NCBI GenBank assembly: GCA_035236585.1
Contig: CP141132.1
Span: forward strand, 43,465,880-43,529,879
Direction: 5' to 3'
Length of the DNA: 64,000 bases
DNA from: Warburgia ugandensis
Lineage: Eukaryota > Streptophyta > Magnoliopsida > Canellales > Canellaceae
A model generated the notes under the pieces. It did no database searches. It was not told the DNA's origin and saw only the letters and a program-made list of their open reading frames with translations. Of this stretch, positions 42,994 to 55,895 are shown piece after piece (the stretch's first letter is position 1; each line of letters begins with the position of its first letter). The position numbers were made by a program, and so were the translations under genes.

Positions 42994-45300
42994 CTTCTCT
43001 TCTCGGACTAACTCTCCTTGACTTCCCTTTCTCCATAGTGGCATGACTAATTTTTAAACGGAAGCACCTTGTATGTGGTTCTTGAAGTGAAGTTTCTGTT
43101 TCCCTTTCGACGCCATGAAGAATCAAGAAGTTGGGTTAGTTCTACTGTATCTAAATTTTTCACGATTTGTTTATTGTCTAGTTTTTCATGCAATTTTTAC
43201 CTAAATTTTGGGTTATTATGGGTAACGTGTATTTGATGATTGTCAGGTTTTCAACATGTATTGAAGGCATGACTTTGCTTGAAAGTGGTATGCATAAGGA
43301 GTGTTATTGTCTAAATTCATTCTATAGTATTAAAAATTGGAAAATGTTTCTATGATGTTTCTTTTGATGTGCTTCTAGAAGTTTGGTGAATCCATTTATT
43401 ATTTTTCTGTATTGATTTGTTTCGACATTGAATCTTTTGGTTTTTGTAATGGTGGGGCATATCCTATCTCTAATGCAATACTTGAATATCTAAGTTCCCT
43501 TCTTTTTATTTTCAAAATTTGAAGATGTTGGTTACTATCCTTTTACCTTGAATAACAGTTATCTTCATACGTCCCCTTTGCCAATGGCAAGCCAAACTAG
43601 CAATCTATGAAACCATATTCACATGGCATCATTAACTACTTTGTGAATTCATTCACGTGGTATTGGCAATGAGTTATTCTATATTTACCATTTGAGAAAT
43701 CATAGAAAATACCAATATCCTAGTGATTTGAAGAAAAAATTTAACATTCACTCTTATTTGATCAAGATGAAATGTTTATTTTCAAAATTAAACATGTAGT
43801 AGATTACATAAATCATGAAGTAACTCCCATTTAAACTGCAGTAGTATAGTTAATGTTTGTCTTTGCCTTTGAATTTCAACACATCTCAATGAGTTGCTTT
43901 TATGTATACTTATCCCTTAGTGATGTGTGGTTATGACTAAATGATCCTCATTATGTTCCTTAGTCATTGGTAGACATAGGTATTAGTGATATAATAACTG
44001 TAACATTTTTATGCTAGAGATTTTGTACAAACACCCACATTGAGATATTATGGAGATGACTACATTAAATGGAATGATCAAGCTCATATTGGTATATAAC
44101 AATGCCCACCTCAATAAGATACCACTAGGAGTACCACAGTGGTATAAGATTTGTATGACCAACTTAGTGTTGATGAGGTCATTAGGGCTCGCAATGGTTA
44201 CAAGAAGGAATAGCGGGGGTTCGAGGGCAGGGCCCCGAGTAGCGGGGCCTGGAGTGGCAACCCCGGTGTGGATCCATGGGGTCCCGATGGTATGCATCAT
44301 CTAACAATGGAAGGTTGACTGTCAACACGGAAAAATCACCTATAGGTACTCCTTAATGCATTAAATGATTGGCAACCACCCTTATTGTCCATTCTATAGC
44401 TATCATGTTAGAGGTCAGCTGAAAGGTCAAATCGATGGGCTGATTGATGGAAAAGGCTATAAATTAGCATGCCACAAGCCTCCCAAGAGCATTGAAGATT
44501 TTCATTGCTTTGTACATCTTCTTTCATGTTGTACTTTCTTGTATGTACAAAAGCCATTGAAGCTCTGCTAGAGAGCACACGATGGGACAATCCATTGTTG
44601 TATTCTATTCTTATCAAACTAAAATATTAGTAGTGCTGAGTAGCGTTGTCTTTCTCCTAGATTATTATTTAGATGTTTCTGGGACATACTCGTATCTTTA
44701 CAGCTCCTAACTTCATAAAAGTAATTGATAGCATGAAGATTGTAGAGAAGAAAGTATGCATAAATATTTAGGGACTATGGTGTAAGTATTTTCATGAGGA
44801 AATAGAGGCTAGGAGAAAAGTGGTGACTAAAAAGGTTCTTATTAAGGAGATGCATAGGGTTCCTAAGTGTTGGACTATTGAGATATACTTTTAAACATTT
44901 TGTGGGTATTTCTAAGGTTTCGTTAGGCGATCCACCAATATCATTGCCTTTTACATAGGAAGATTCTAATGAGGTTAGTGGCTGTTATGTTATTTGGATT
45001 ATTAAGTTATGTATTGATTACACCTTTTACTACACTTTAGTCCCTCTTATTGTTAACTTGTTTGGATTTTATAGGAGCACAAGTTGAAGAAGAACCTAAA
45101 GATGTATATGATCAAGCTAAAAAATCCTAGGAAGTATATGTTCAGGTCACACCTAATAACTTTGCTACATGTTTGGATTGTTAGTTAGTCCTTACATTGC
45201 ATTATATCATTATCTAAGCAATCATTTATGTCATTGTAGTTTAAACCTTGTAACTACATTTTAGTTATACTTTAGTCCTTGCTAGTCCTATCATCTTTTG
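42994..45300. other. Region upstream of the MULE coding part, largely unassigned
   Basis: No continuous coding sequence recognised. It may contain the 5' exons and introns of the MULE gene: an ATGAAGAATCAAGAAGTTGG|gttagt stretch near 43112 looks like a short exon with a donor, which is only a guess. A GC-rich patch occurs at 44210-44285. Confidence 0.4.
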
Positions 45301-45886
45301 ATTGTATAAGATGCCACTGACAAGGACAAAGAGGTAGAAGATGAGGACGACAAACAGGGACTCTTTAACCTTCATGAGAGCGAGCATGGTGACCTATTTT
45401 GGGCTAAGATTAATACAATTGCTAGAAACCATTTTAAATATAGGTAAATTATAAGGGAAGGACCTTTTTGTCCAACTGAACTTGGCATATGTGCAGATTG
45501 TTAGGAGATAAGGCCCAGTAGACAATTGAGAAGTCTGGTAGGATCTAATGATGAACAAGATGAGTAGGTTGATAGTTGCCCAACATTCCATCCCACAACT
45601 AACATGAAAAGGGCAGTCAATTTTCTAGGTGGTTTAAAGTTCTCTTCTCTTAAGCCATTTAGAGAAGCATCAAAGAAGTATGCAATTAATGATGGCTTTA
45701 ACTACACTTACTTGAGAAATGAGAAGGAAAGGGTTACAAGTAGGTGTAAGATGAAGTGTGGTTGGGGGACACATGCTTCATGAAGCACAGGTGGGCTTTT
45801 TCTCCAAATAAAGTCTTTGACTGCTGAGCTTCACATGTGTGACAAGCAGTTCAAGATAACCAAAGTGAACTCCACATGGCTAGTGA
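45300..45886 (+). pseudogene. MULE transposase, N-terminal part
   Basis: Plus-strand coding fragments: an acidic stretch (DKDKEVEDEDDKQGLFNLHE) followed from about 45585 by NMKRAVNFLGGLKFSSLKPF and NYTYLRNEKERVTSRCKMKC, then a WGTHAS piece, LTAELHMCDKQFKITKVNSTWL. This is the plant MuDR DNA-binding region with its Cys/His positions. A stop and a frameshift interrupt it. The frame is cut at 45887 by the Athila LTR and resumes at 58596. Confidence 0.75.
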
Positions 45887-48446
45887 TGTTGCTTTAAAAT
45901 TACTCACAAGCACATGAATCAATGTAGTAATTTGCCACAAGATAGGTTGATCCTACGAGGAATCTCACATATTTGGATATTGATTAGATCTTATTTATAT
46001 TACTTAGCTTAGCCAAAGCGAGATGGGTTTTGATTAAACTAGGAATTTAGACAACATGGAAGGGGAAACATGCATAAAATTAGAAACATGAGCTAAAGGA
46101 AACTTTCTAAAAATAAAGATATCAATAGAAATAGAGACTTTCCTAACTAGTCATGCATTTAATAAAAGAAACTAATGCAAAACTAGAATGAATTAATCTA
46201 AGAGACTTTACTTAAGGAAACTTGCTAAAAATGAAACTTTACTAAACTAACACTTTCCTGATTCTAAAACTTTTTAAAAATAAAACTTTCTAAAAATAAA
46301 TTAAGAAACTTTCTAAAGTTAATCTAAGATATAAATAAGTAAATAAGTAATGCTTAACTAACATGAAACAAATAAACAATCAACCAACTTAAAGGAAAAT
46401 CATCCAATCACCATGCTCATGACCCATGGAGTTGTGGACATGGTTCATGAGTGAGAAAGTGGCTGCAATGCATGAACAAAACACATGTGATCTAACCAAA
46501 ACAATAACTAAACTATCTAAAAAGCTAAATGAGTTCTTAAGGAATCAAGCTGGAAATTATGCATAAATCATGAAAGTAAAATTCTAAAAAAATGGTGCTC
46601 ATGAAACTTAAATCAAACAAGGCATGGACTGATATGGTATATGTGATTCAAGAAATGAAATATGATCATAAAACTAGAAATTTAATGAACTTCAAGTATA
46701 GAAACAACTAAGAGAACTTTGCATGAATCATAAACTTTATTGGATGGAATTTGGTACATTAATTGTGCACATGTTCATAGATGAATACACTTGAATTGCA
46801 CACTATTCTAATGACTATAAGTTGATCCAAATCAAAGCTTAAACACACTCCAACAATCTCAAACTAATCTCAAATATCACACATGGGAAACCCAAAAGAG
46901 AAAATCAAGAGAGTGAGAGCATGAATATTTGAAAGAATCAACAAGAACTAGTCCTAAATCTAATTGAGAAACAAGGAAAAGATGAATGGGAAACTAAAAG
47001 ATTCAAAGCTTCTATCCCCTTGGCTGTCATTACTATAGGAAAGATAACTTTGATTATGAAGAATTAAATAAGAAAAGTAAGATAAGTGGAAACAAAAGTG
47101 AAAGGAGAACAAAGAGGAACTATGTGTATGGGCATTGAACAACAAAGAAAGCAATAAACAATAATGGAACTAAGGAAATTAAGGCAAGTTACCAACTTGG
47201 AATTGAAGTACAAAATACCAAAGAAACAAAGTACAAAAAAGGTGTAGAAACAAGGAAAAGTAACCAAGATGTTGAAGTCCAAAGTTCTAAGAATTCCTCC
47301 ATGTTGATGTGCTTGATTTCGAGTTAGAAGCAATTGCTCTACTTGAATTAGTGGTGGAATCACATGGGTATTTATAGAGTTTTTCTTTCCAATTTAATAA
47401 GATCCTATCATAGGAAGAAGGAGGATAATTAGTACTAGTACACTAGGTAGGAAACATAAGTGGTTGAGTGGAGTGGAGATATAAGATTAGAAGGTAAGGT
47501 GAGGTGGAGTTTCTAAATATAATAAAAGGAAGGGAGAGGCATTGAATTCCAACCTAGGATGGGGAGTGGAATTCCTTTCCTTAAGGTATATCACATGAAT
47601 AAATGTAAATAAAATGAAAAAAGGTAGGAAAGATGGAGGATAGAGAAAGGAAGGTGAAGTAGTTGAGTTGGGGAATGGAATTAGAAACTGGAGTAGGTGG
47701 CATGGATGGATTTAGAAAGGAGAAGGCACGACTTTTCAAGGAAGCTCACATGGAACTCCTTCTCTTCTAATTATGTAATATGGTTGGTAGGGAAGATAAA
47801 GAAAAGAGGGAAAAAAGAGAGGAAAAATAAGAAAATAAGACTTGGTTTCTCTCTTGATTGGTCTACCTATGCATACATATCTCATCATGTTAATTATCAC
47901 CCAAATTCCTTTCTAATTATCCCTTGAAATTCACTATTTAGCAGAGGATGATTTCTTCTAAATGTCCTCCAATCATGTGACTCCATGTGACATGGCTCTC
48001 ATGTGGGTTGGTGGCTCACTTTGATGGCTTTAATGGCTAAGTCCTTTGGCTTCAAGGCTTGAATGACTTAGCTTACTTGGGTTTCTTTGTTAGACTAAGA
48101 AACTTCATTCATGTGGCATGGGCCCATTTTAGTGTCCTTTGATGCTTCTAATTGCTTCCTTGAACTTCATTTTCTTGCCTTAAGATGATCTTGAACCCTG
48201 ATTGTGCTTTGGAATGGTAAAATTTAGGTCTTTGGCCCTCTTTTGATCTTGATCTTCAAATCTTATCTTTCTTGATCTCAGCCATTGGATCATCTTCTGA
48301 ACACCTACAAATGACTAAAAAATCCTAAAAAATTACTATTATTTATATACTTACTTTGTATTAGCCTCTGAACTTGCAAAATACCAAACTAAATCATTAG
48401 CTTAGAAATGCATATGTTATGAAATTTCAAACAAAACCCTAGAATA
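45887..48446 (-). repeat. Athila 3' LTR
   Basis: About 2.56 kb aligning with 55896-58537, from TGTTGCTTTAAAATTACTC to about agaata. The outermost 60 bp of the LTR start seen in the 5' LTR are missing here. A purine-rich segment (complement GTTGAGGAGC) adjoins at about 48450. Confidence 0.8.
47064..47363 (-). other. Conserved open frame inside the Athila LTR
   Basis: 99 residues here and 90 at 57373-57101 in the other LTR share a start region (QAHQHGGILRTLDF versus QARQLGGFLRALDF) and a Phe/Leu/Cys-rich body. Similarity may simply reflect LTR duplication. No known domain. Confidence 0.35.
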
Positions 48447-50270
48447 ATGCTCCTCAACTAGCATTTTGTTAGTCCCAAACAAAATATGCAAAAAAATCAT
48501 GAAAATAAACTAGCTATCATTTTTGTAGGTACTCACGATTGCATTTAGCATATGCAACAAGCCCTTAAAGCCCTAGTGGATGAGTCAAGTCTTGTGAGGG
48601 TTTAAAGTGAATATGCCCATAAAATTTCATAAGGCTAAGTCCTTTATTTTATCTTGGAGAATTCTCATCCATTAACACTTTATTGACTTTTACAACTTAA
48701 TAAAGATGAATGAAAAATTCTACAATTATTCACGTACCAAAGCCATTTTATTAAATTTATATTTCACAGTGTAGTATGTGTACATGCTACATAAGTCTAG
48801 ACTTCTAACTAGAAATGCTTATACTATGTTGGAAGGATGTCTTGACCTTAAACTCTCACTGGTATACACTCAGAAATAAAATCTCTCACGGTCAAACAAA
48901 ATTCTATCCAAATCTAATAATACTGATGGTTCACATAATTTATGAGCACAAATGAGATAAAGGAATTATGATCCTTAAAAATGAATTCCATTACCAAGAC
49001 CAGTAAGAGTGGTTCATCTTTATTAAGGTTATCTTCCACTTAAGATCAATAGGTTTTTAGATAGGACAAAATGTAGGCTTGAGAATGGATTTGAAAGAAA
49101 GGGTACAAGGATTCAATATTTCAAATCTGAGTAAAGGTCTTCTATAAATGTTGAATAACTTTTTTCTTTTGATTGTACTGAAGTGAATATCTTTTCTATT
49201 TTTTCTTTTCCTCTTCACAGCTTTTCTTTTCTTTTTCTAATACTTCTTTTTGTATTCCTTTTTATTTATTTATTTGATGAAAGGCTTTTTCTTTGTAAGC
49301 ACTTTGATATTTTTCACTTCTTAGATTCTTTCCTTTTTCTACCATCTCTACCCTTTTTTTTTTAAAGAGAGGTAATGGATACTTAACTAGGGTTTTTGAG
49401 ATAAAGTAGAAAGGTTTTTAAAAGAAAAAAGCTCACCAAGAGGCTTAAAAGGTCTAACTAGTGGTATACATTACTGAGTAGGTTTTATGCCTATAGGATA
49501 AAAACAAAGGTAGCCTATAACATTTCATAGATTTCTTAAAGTCTATTAGATTCAATAAATATTCAGGAAAGAAAGTTAGTGCTCTTACATAATCAATTGA
49601 CCAAAATAAAGACACTAGGATCTTTCACAATAATGTATGCTAAAGAAATTATAGAATTACATATAACTCTCAAAAAGATGATAGTCTTTAATACTCACTT
49701 TGGTGTATAAGTCTCCACTAATTTCTTCTAGGTCTCTAAGTCACAACCATCTATTAGTCTAGACTATGCATTGTGTATAAATATGTTCTAAGATTTAAGT
49801 TTCATAAAACACTTCATGACATGAATAAAATGTAAAATTAACCATATGCAATTCTATTAAGAAGTTAAAGGAGGAGAAATATTAATATTTTGAAAATCCA
49901 TTTCTCATCACAGTAAACAAACTTTGACCTTAAAAACTTTAGAAACTCAAAAAAGAATTTTTTTATTTTTTTTTAAATACAAGAAAACTCAGAAATCTCA
50001 TGTATATATACACTCCTAACCTAAACTAAACATTGTCCCCAATGTTTTGAAACATAAGACCTTATATGATAAAGGGGTAATGCAGAATAATGAGTCTCTC
50101 TAAAAACTCTAGGTTGCCTCCTAGTGAGTGCTAAGTTTAACATTTTTAGCCATATATACATTGCTATGATGAATACAAATTTAATGATAAATGTTGGTAT
50201 TAGGAAACTTGCTATTGTGGGTCATGGTATGCAGGTTCATCTAGCAAGATTTCTTCTACTTTAGAATTTA
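48447..50270. other. Athila non-coding region between integrase and 3' LTR
   Basis: Pyrimidine-rich on the plus strand around 49180-49370, AT-rich elsewhere. No envelope-like or other coding region seen. Confidence 0.6.
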
Positions 50271-51560
50271 TCAACTATGAATAGGGTTTCAACTTTGCCC
50301 ATTGACTTTATAAATCTCTTCATTCTTTTTTATCTCAACAACCCTATGAGGGTAAACAGTATGTACTATATAGGATCCTGTCCATTGAGAATGAAGTTTT
50401 CAAGTAGATGCAATATAGATTTATACAATAGGACCTTTTGTCCTGGGGTGAAGGTCATTCGCGGGATGTGTTTATCATGTTGACTTTTCATACGATCTTT
50501 GTATATCTTGGCTGACCTGGATGCATCTTTCCTAAGTTCATCCAACTCATTGAGTTGGAGTTTTATGTGGGTTCAAGTAGTATCTAGGTCAAAATTGAGC
50601 TTTGTAATAACCCAATATACTCTATGTTCTGGTTTTACTGGGAGGTGATACTTCTTTCCATAGACCAAGCATTAGGATGACATGCCTATAGGGGTCTAGT
50701 GTGCAATCTAGTAGGCCCATAAAGTCACTGAGTCTTAAAGACTAGTCTTTCCTATTTGGATTGATTGTCTTTTCTAAAATTTGCTTTATCTCCCTATTAC
50801 ACTTCCACCTGTCCACTAGTCTGAGGATGACAAGGGGTAGCAATCCTATGGGTAACACCATATTTCTTCATAAAGTTCTCAAACACTCTATTGCAAAAGT
50901 GTTTACCCCCATCACTAATTATTGCCCGAGGAGTACCAAAGCATGCTAATATATTTTCCTTTAAGAACTTGACACCACCTCATGGTCATTGGTCTTACAT
51001 AGTATAGCTTCTTCTACCCATTTGGACACATAGTACTCCCATAAGAATGTACATATAATGAAAAGAGTTAGGAAAAGGTTCCAGAAAATCAACGCCCCAA
51101 ACATCAAAAGACTCCATGATAAGAATGGGATTCAAAGGCATCAGATTTCTTTTTCCAATGCTCCATGTCCATTGAAATCAAGCACATGTTGTGAATCCCT
51201 AAAAATGATGGCCAATAAAAACTACATTGCAAAATCTTTACAATTGTCTTTTTAGAGCTAAAATCTCCCACATGCATGGTCATGATAAAAGAAAATGATT
51301 TTATGATGTTTACTATCTAGTATACATCTTCTAATGACCTGATCAAGACAAAACTTGAATAAGTACGGATTGTCCCATGTAAAGTATTTGACCTTAGCAA
51401 TGAATATATTTCTATCTTGTTTTGAATAATGATTAGGCATTTGAACTATTATTAGATAATTGACTACATCTATGTACCAAGGAAATTGGGAAATGTGCAA
51501 CAATTGTTCATTTGGAAATGTTTCTATTATGGGCACATTCTTGCTAGTAGATTCCATAAC
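50270..51560 (-). pseudogene. Athila integrase, broken
   Basis: Minus-strand pieces in order: NEQLLHISQFPWYIDVVNYL, a zinc-binding region, WGVDFLEPFPNS (first catalytic Asp), FGTPRAIISDGGKHFCN (second Asp), YGVTHRIATPCHPQTSGQVE (catalytic Glu), then a degraded C-terminus. Stops and frameshifts follow the core. Confidence 0.85.
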
Positions 51561-51599
51561 TAATTTGGATAAGTGGTATGCTACAACATTTTAGAACCT

Positions 51600-51870
51600 T
51601 TCTTATCTCCAATTTTCAAAATTAAATTTCTATAGGAATAATATCTATTAGATCAACCTAGGTTTAGCATCCTTCTTAGAAAGAAGGTATTTCAATGCTG
51701 CGTGGTTTGAATAGACAATGACCTTAGATCCTAGCAAGTAAGATCTAAACTTATTTAGGGTAAAAACAACTACTAAAAACTCTTTTTTTTTAGTGAAATA
51801 ATTGATTTGGGCATCATTGAGTGTCTTGCTAGCATAATATATCACATGGGAAAGTTTGTCAATACACTAC
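51600..51870 (-). pseudogene. Athila RNase H
   Basis: Open piece 51845-51648 with [35 protein letters not shown] and [20 protein letters not shown], the usual end of gypsy RNase H. The tether to reverse transcriptase is frameshifted. Confidence 0.88.
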
Positions 51871-52898
51871 CCCAACACAACTCCGATAGCATAGTCTAAA
51901 GCATCACACATTATTTCAATGGTGCACTCCAATCTAGCAGTAGAATAATAGCGTAGAAGTGAGTTCATCCTTTAGGCACTCAAATGCTTTCATACAATCT
52001 TCATCAAAGTCAAAGGTTGCCTCCTTTGTATGTAAATTACATTGGGGCTTAGCCATTTTATTGAAGTCCTTGATGAATCATCTATAGAAACCAACATGAC
52101 CTAAATTTGAGTTGACTTCCTTCACTATCCTTGGAGGAGGAATGTTAGAGATTAAATCTACTTTGGCTTTGTATATTTCTATGCCATTGTGTTATATGAT
52201 GTGGCCTAAAACAATGCCATTTTGTACCATAAAATGACATTATTTCCAATTTATCACTAAATTCTTTTCTTGACACCTACAAGGACAAGCTTTAAGTGGT
52301 GCAAGCATTCATCAAATGAAGAACAAACATTGAAAAATCATCCATAAACACTTCTAAAACCCTCTCCACCATATTAGAAGATATGCTCAATATACACAAA
52401 TGAAAAGTAGTTAGAGCATTACAAAGTCCTAAAGGCATATGACGGTAGGCGAAGGTATCAAAAGAACAGGTGAAGATAGTCTTCTCCTGATTCTTAGTGC
52501 TATGGGGATTTGGTTATAGCCAGAGTACCCATGAAGAAAGTAATAATAAGTATGACTAGCTAACTGTTCTAGCATTTTGTCTATGAATGAAAGAGGAAAG
52601 TGGACATTACTCATGACTAGGTTCAATTTTGGTAATCTAAACAAACTCTCCACCTGGTGGTCTTGCTAGTGTGGACTAACTTGTTATTCTCATTTTGGAT
52701 TACCATGACTTTGAACTTCTTCAAGACAACGTGAAATATGTTGACCCAAGTGCTATCATATATAGGGTAGATGAGACCAACATCTAGGAGTTTAAGTACT
52801 TTATCTCTTATAACCTCTTTTATATTAGGTTTTAGTCTTCTCTGTGTTTCCCTAGATGGTTTACAATTCTCTTCTATGTGAATTCTATGCATACGCAC
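51870..52898 (-). pseudogene. Athila reverse transcriptase, broken
   Basis: Starts with RMHRIHIEENCKPSRETQRR, LLDVGLIYPIYDSTWVN and RVCLDYQN. Then LASHTYYYFLHGYSGYNQIP (the usual LDGYSGYNQI with D changed to H). A degraded palm and thumb region follows at 52430-51870. Upstream order and motifs are typical of Athila. Confidence 0.85.
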
Positions 52899-52899
52899 A

Positions 52900-53910
52900 A
52901 CATGGCTAATCCCTTTGATGTCTGCTATGGTCCACCTTAAGGCAATCTTATGTTATTTAAGAACATCAAGAAACTTACCTTCCTATTCTTTATCTAGATT
53001 TGAGGCTATGATTATAGGTAAGGATTCATTTGGTCCAAAGTAAGAATATTTTAGATTTTTAAGTAAAGGCTGAAGGACTAAGGTAGGTGGTTTTTTTGTG
53101 GATGGTATTGGGACATAATATGAAGGAGGAAGAGGTTCCACTAGAGGTCTTGATTTGGAGGTATCCATTATAGTTGTAGCACTTAAAAGATTATTTACCT
53201 CATCAATGTACTTGTCTATATCAAAATCATAGTTAAAGTGTGCTAGACATGCCTCAAGTAGGTTTAGGATAGATAATGGTGGATTAGCATCTTGAAGTAG
53301 ACCTTCAATTAAATTCACTACATAAGAATCATCCAGGTCTAGACATTGACGATTGCCATTTGAAAACATTGGGCTTAATTTTCATATTGTCGAAGGATAA
53401 TTTCATCACACCATTTCTACAATTGGTGATGGCATTGGACGTTGCCAAAAATGGACATTTGAGGATTACCAAAATCTAATTACTAGGATCTGACAAAGGA
53501 TAGGTATCTAGGATAATAAAATCTATAAGAAAGTAAAACTAGTCCACATGTATTAAGATCACCAAGCTTAAGTTGCTCATAGACAGAATATGTCAAGAAA
53601 TTTACACTAGCCCCTAAATCTAGTAATTTCCTATCAATGATATGGTTTCCAATAACACAAGAAATGATAGGACAACCTAGATCTCTAAACTTAGGAGGTC
53701 TTGTGTTGGATTAAAGATCTCACCTACTCATTGAGAAAGACTTTCTTGTGCACATTAAGCTTGTGCTTTTGTGTGCAGCCTCTTTAAGAAATTTGGCGTA
53801 AGTAGGGATGTCTTTAATAGCATTAATTAATGGGATATTTATTTGTACATGTTTAAACTCATCCATTATCTCATTGAAATTAGTCCCTTTCTTAGCCTTA
53901 TTCAATGACT
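52900..53910 (-). pseudogene. Athila protease and linker region, broken
   Basis: Pieces at 53369-52983 (LLEACLAHFNYDFDIDKYID, LKNLKYSYFGPNESLPIIIA) match the acidic linker before Athila reverse transcriptase. 53905-53720 precedes it. A protease active site is not clearly readable near 53600. Confidence 0.7.
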
Positions 53911-54169
53911 AAGGAAGTGGGCTTTAGGCATATAAGGTGCCTCCACTATTGGTTCATATGGAGTGGGAGGTTTCTATATGTTCTCTTTGTCCTGTGTTTT
54001 AGTTGGTTCATTCTCCTCTATAGTTTTCATATCTGCCCTACTTTATTATCAACATGACAGTCACTCTTATGGGTAGTTATAGACTTTGCTTGCTCATGGA
54101 AGTATTGAACTTGCTGCCATTTTCTAAATACATGCTGGGGACATTTTTGCAGAAATTCATTCGACTTTC

Positions 54170-54650
54170 CTAGCATTCATAGTATTGTTTATCATCTCTT
54201 TGTTGAAAATTGATAATCTCCCTATAAAGTGAATTAGTCTTATGGAAGGGGAAGAATTTGTTCAGAAACTTTTTAGACAATTGGTCCCATGTGGTAATGG
54301 AACCGACCTCAAAAGAATTCAGCCATGATTTGGCCTTATCTTTCAATGAGAAGGGAAACAACCTAATTCTAATAGAATCATTTGAAACATTTCACAGTCT
54401 AAATGTTGCACAAATATCAAGGAATTCCTTGAAATGTGGGTATAGATCCTCTCTCCCTCGACCATAAAATGTTGGGAGTAATTGTATAACTTCAAGTTCG
54501 AGTTCAAAGTGGTCTGCATTGGTGGGTGGTAAGGTGATGCATGATGGGGTATTTAATTGGAGTAGTGCATAAAGATCTCTTATGGCCTTATGCTCAACTA
54601 TAGCTTATGGTTCTTCCATGGTGTTAGGTATTTTATTTCTTACCCCTAGC
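54170..54650 (-). pseudogene. Athila gag fragment
   Basis: MFPFSLKDKAKSWLNSFEVG then SITTWDQLSKKFLNKFFPFH, the hallmark FPFSL..KAK.WL and TWDEL..KFL..FFP segment of Athila gag. The upstream part is broken. Confidence 0.88.
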
Positions 54651-55868
54651 CTATGGATACGTTCAGTTTGAGAATCTAATTGTACTAAGTCAGTGTTATG
54701 AGATCGACAACCTTGCTTGCAGTAAGATAAAAAAAAACCTATCTAAATGATGCAACCTAACTCTAAATATGACTCCTACCTCTAAATGATGTGTAATCAA
54801 ACAATCCTTAATACTAACAAGTTGATTTGATTATCTTGGATAATGTGTAGGGTGGTAGCTTTTAGACCTAGATCTAAGCTGCTCCTCCTTTTATCCAGGC
54901 TCAAGTAATGCTTACGAGTTAGGTCCTGACTAAGGTGGTTAATACAATTCCATGGAAGGAGGCATTTAGACCTCAATTACCATCAACAAAAAGCATGGAA
55001 AAATCACTTAGATTTTGCATACCTACTATAACCACAATAATCAAGGGCCACTAGAGTGACAATAGATCTCCTCTTTCAAAAAGGTGACTACGAGCTTAAA
55101 ACCCTAATTCTCTTACTACTTGATTTTAAATTAAGCTTTAAGGATTGTAATCACGAACATACAAGAAATTGATTTGATTACCTAGGTGGGCCAAGGATCT
55201 AGTGATGAAATCTAGTCCTTATCTTATGAGGGTTCATGTGGAGCCCTTACTATCAATGTGAACATTCACCATAAAGTAATAAACATGCAATGCAATTACA
55301 AGAAAAGGAAACTAATGCCTACCTATATGCTATCTAAAAAAGTAACCTTTGTTAAATAGGTGCAATCTAATGCAACAACCCTAAATAAGATGTGACAAGT
55401 ATAACAAATGACCCTAAACTATTTGAATTACACTACCAACCAATATGAAAATTTCACTAAATGCAACTACATTTAGAAAATAAAAGAGAGTAAGAGACGC
55501 TTATAGTGGGGTTTTTGATAAAGATCAAGTGTGGGCCACCTTACCACACACTTGCCCTGTATTATTACAACCCATTTAAAATGTAATAAATAATTATAAA
55601 TTACAATGGTGCCTCATTACAAGTTCACTCAAAAACCTAATATAAGAAAGCAAGGAAATCCTAATTAAGTTGATGAAGCATTGGCCCATAAGATCGTTGC
55701 CACTCTTGTTACCAAAATTCCCTCACACAAAAATAAGAAAGATGGTCAATTAGTGAGGAATTAGCAAAATACACAATAATGATACAAAAACCCCAATATA
55801 ATGCAACCTAAGACTACGACTAGAGATAAATAATCTAAATAAAGATCCAATTACAAATCTGTTGCAAT
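54651..55868. other. Athila leader between primer site and gag
   Basis: AT-rich, non-coding, about 1.2 kb. No other feature seen. Confidence 0.55.
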
Positions 55869-55888
55869 TTCCTAACAACAGCACCAAA
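55869..55888 (-). other. Decayed Athila primer-binding site
   Basis: The complement reads TGGTGCTGTTGTTAGGAA next to the LTR. Compared with the Asp-tRNA site typical of the group (TGGCGCCGTTGCCGGGGA) it matches 12 of 18, and all six differences are transitions (C to T or G to A). Confidence 0.65.
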
Positions 55889-55895
55889 AACATTG

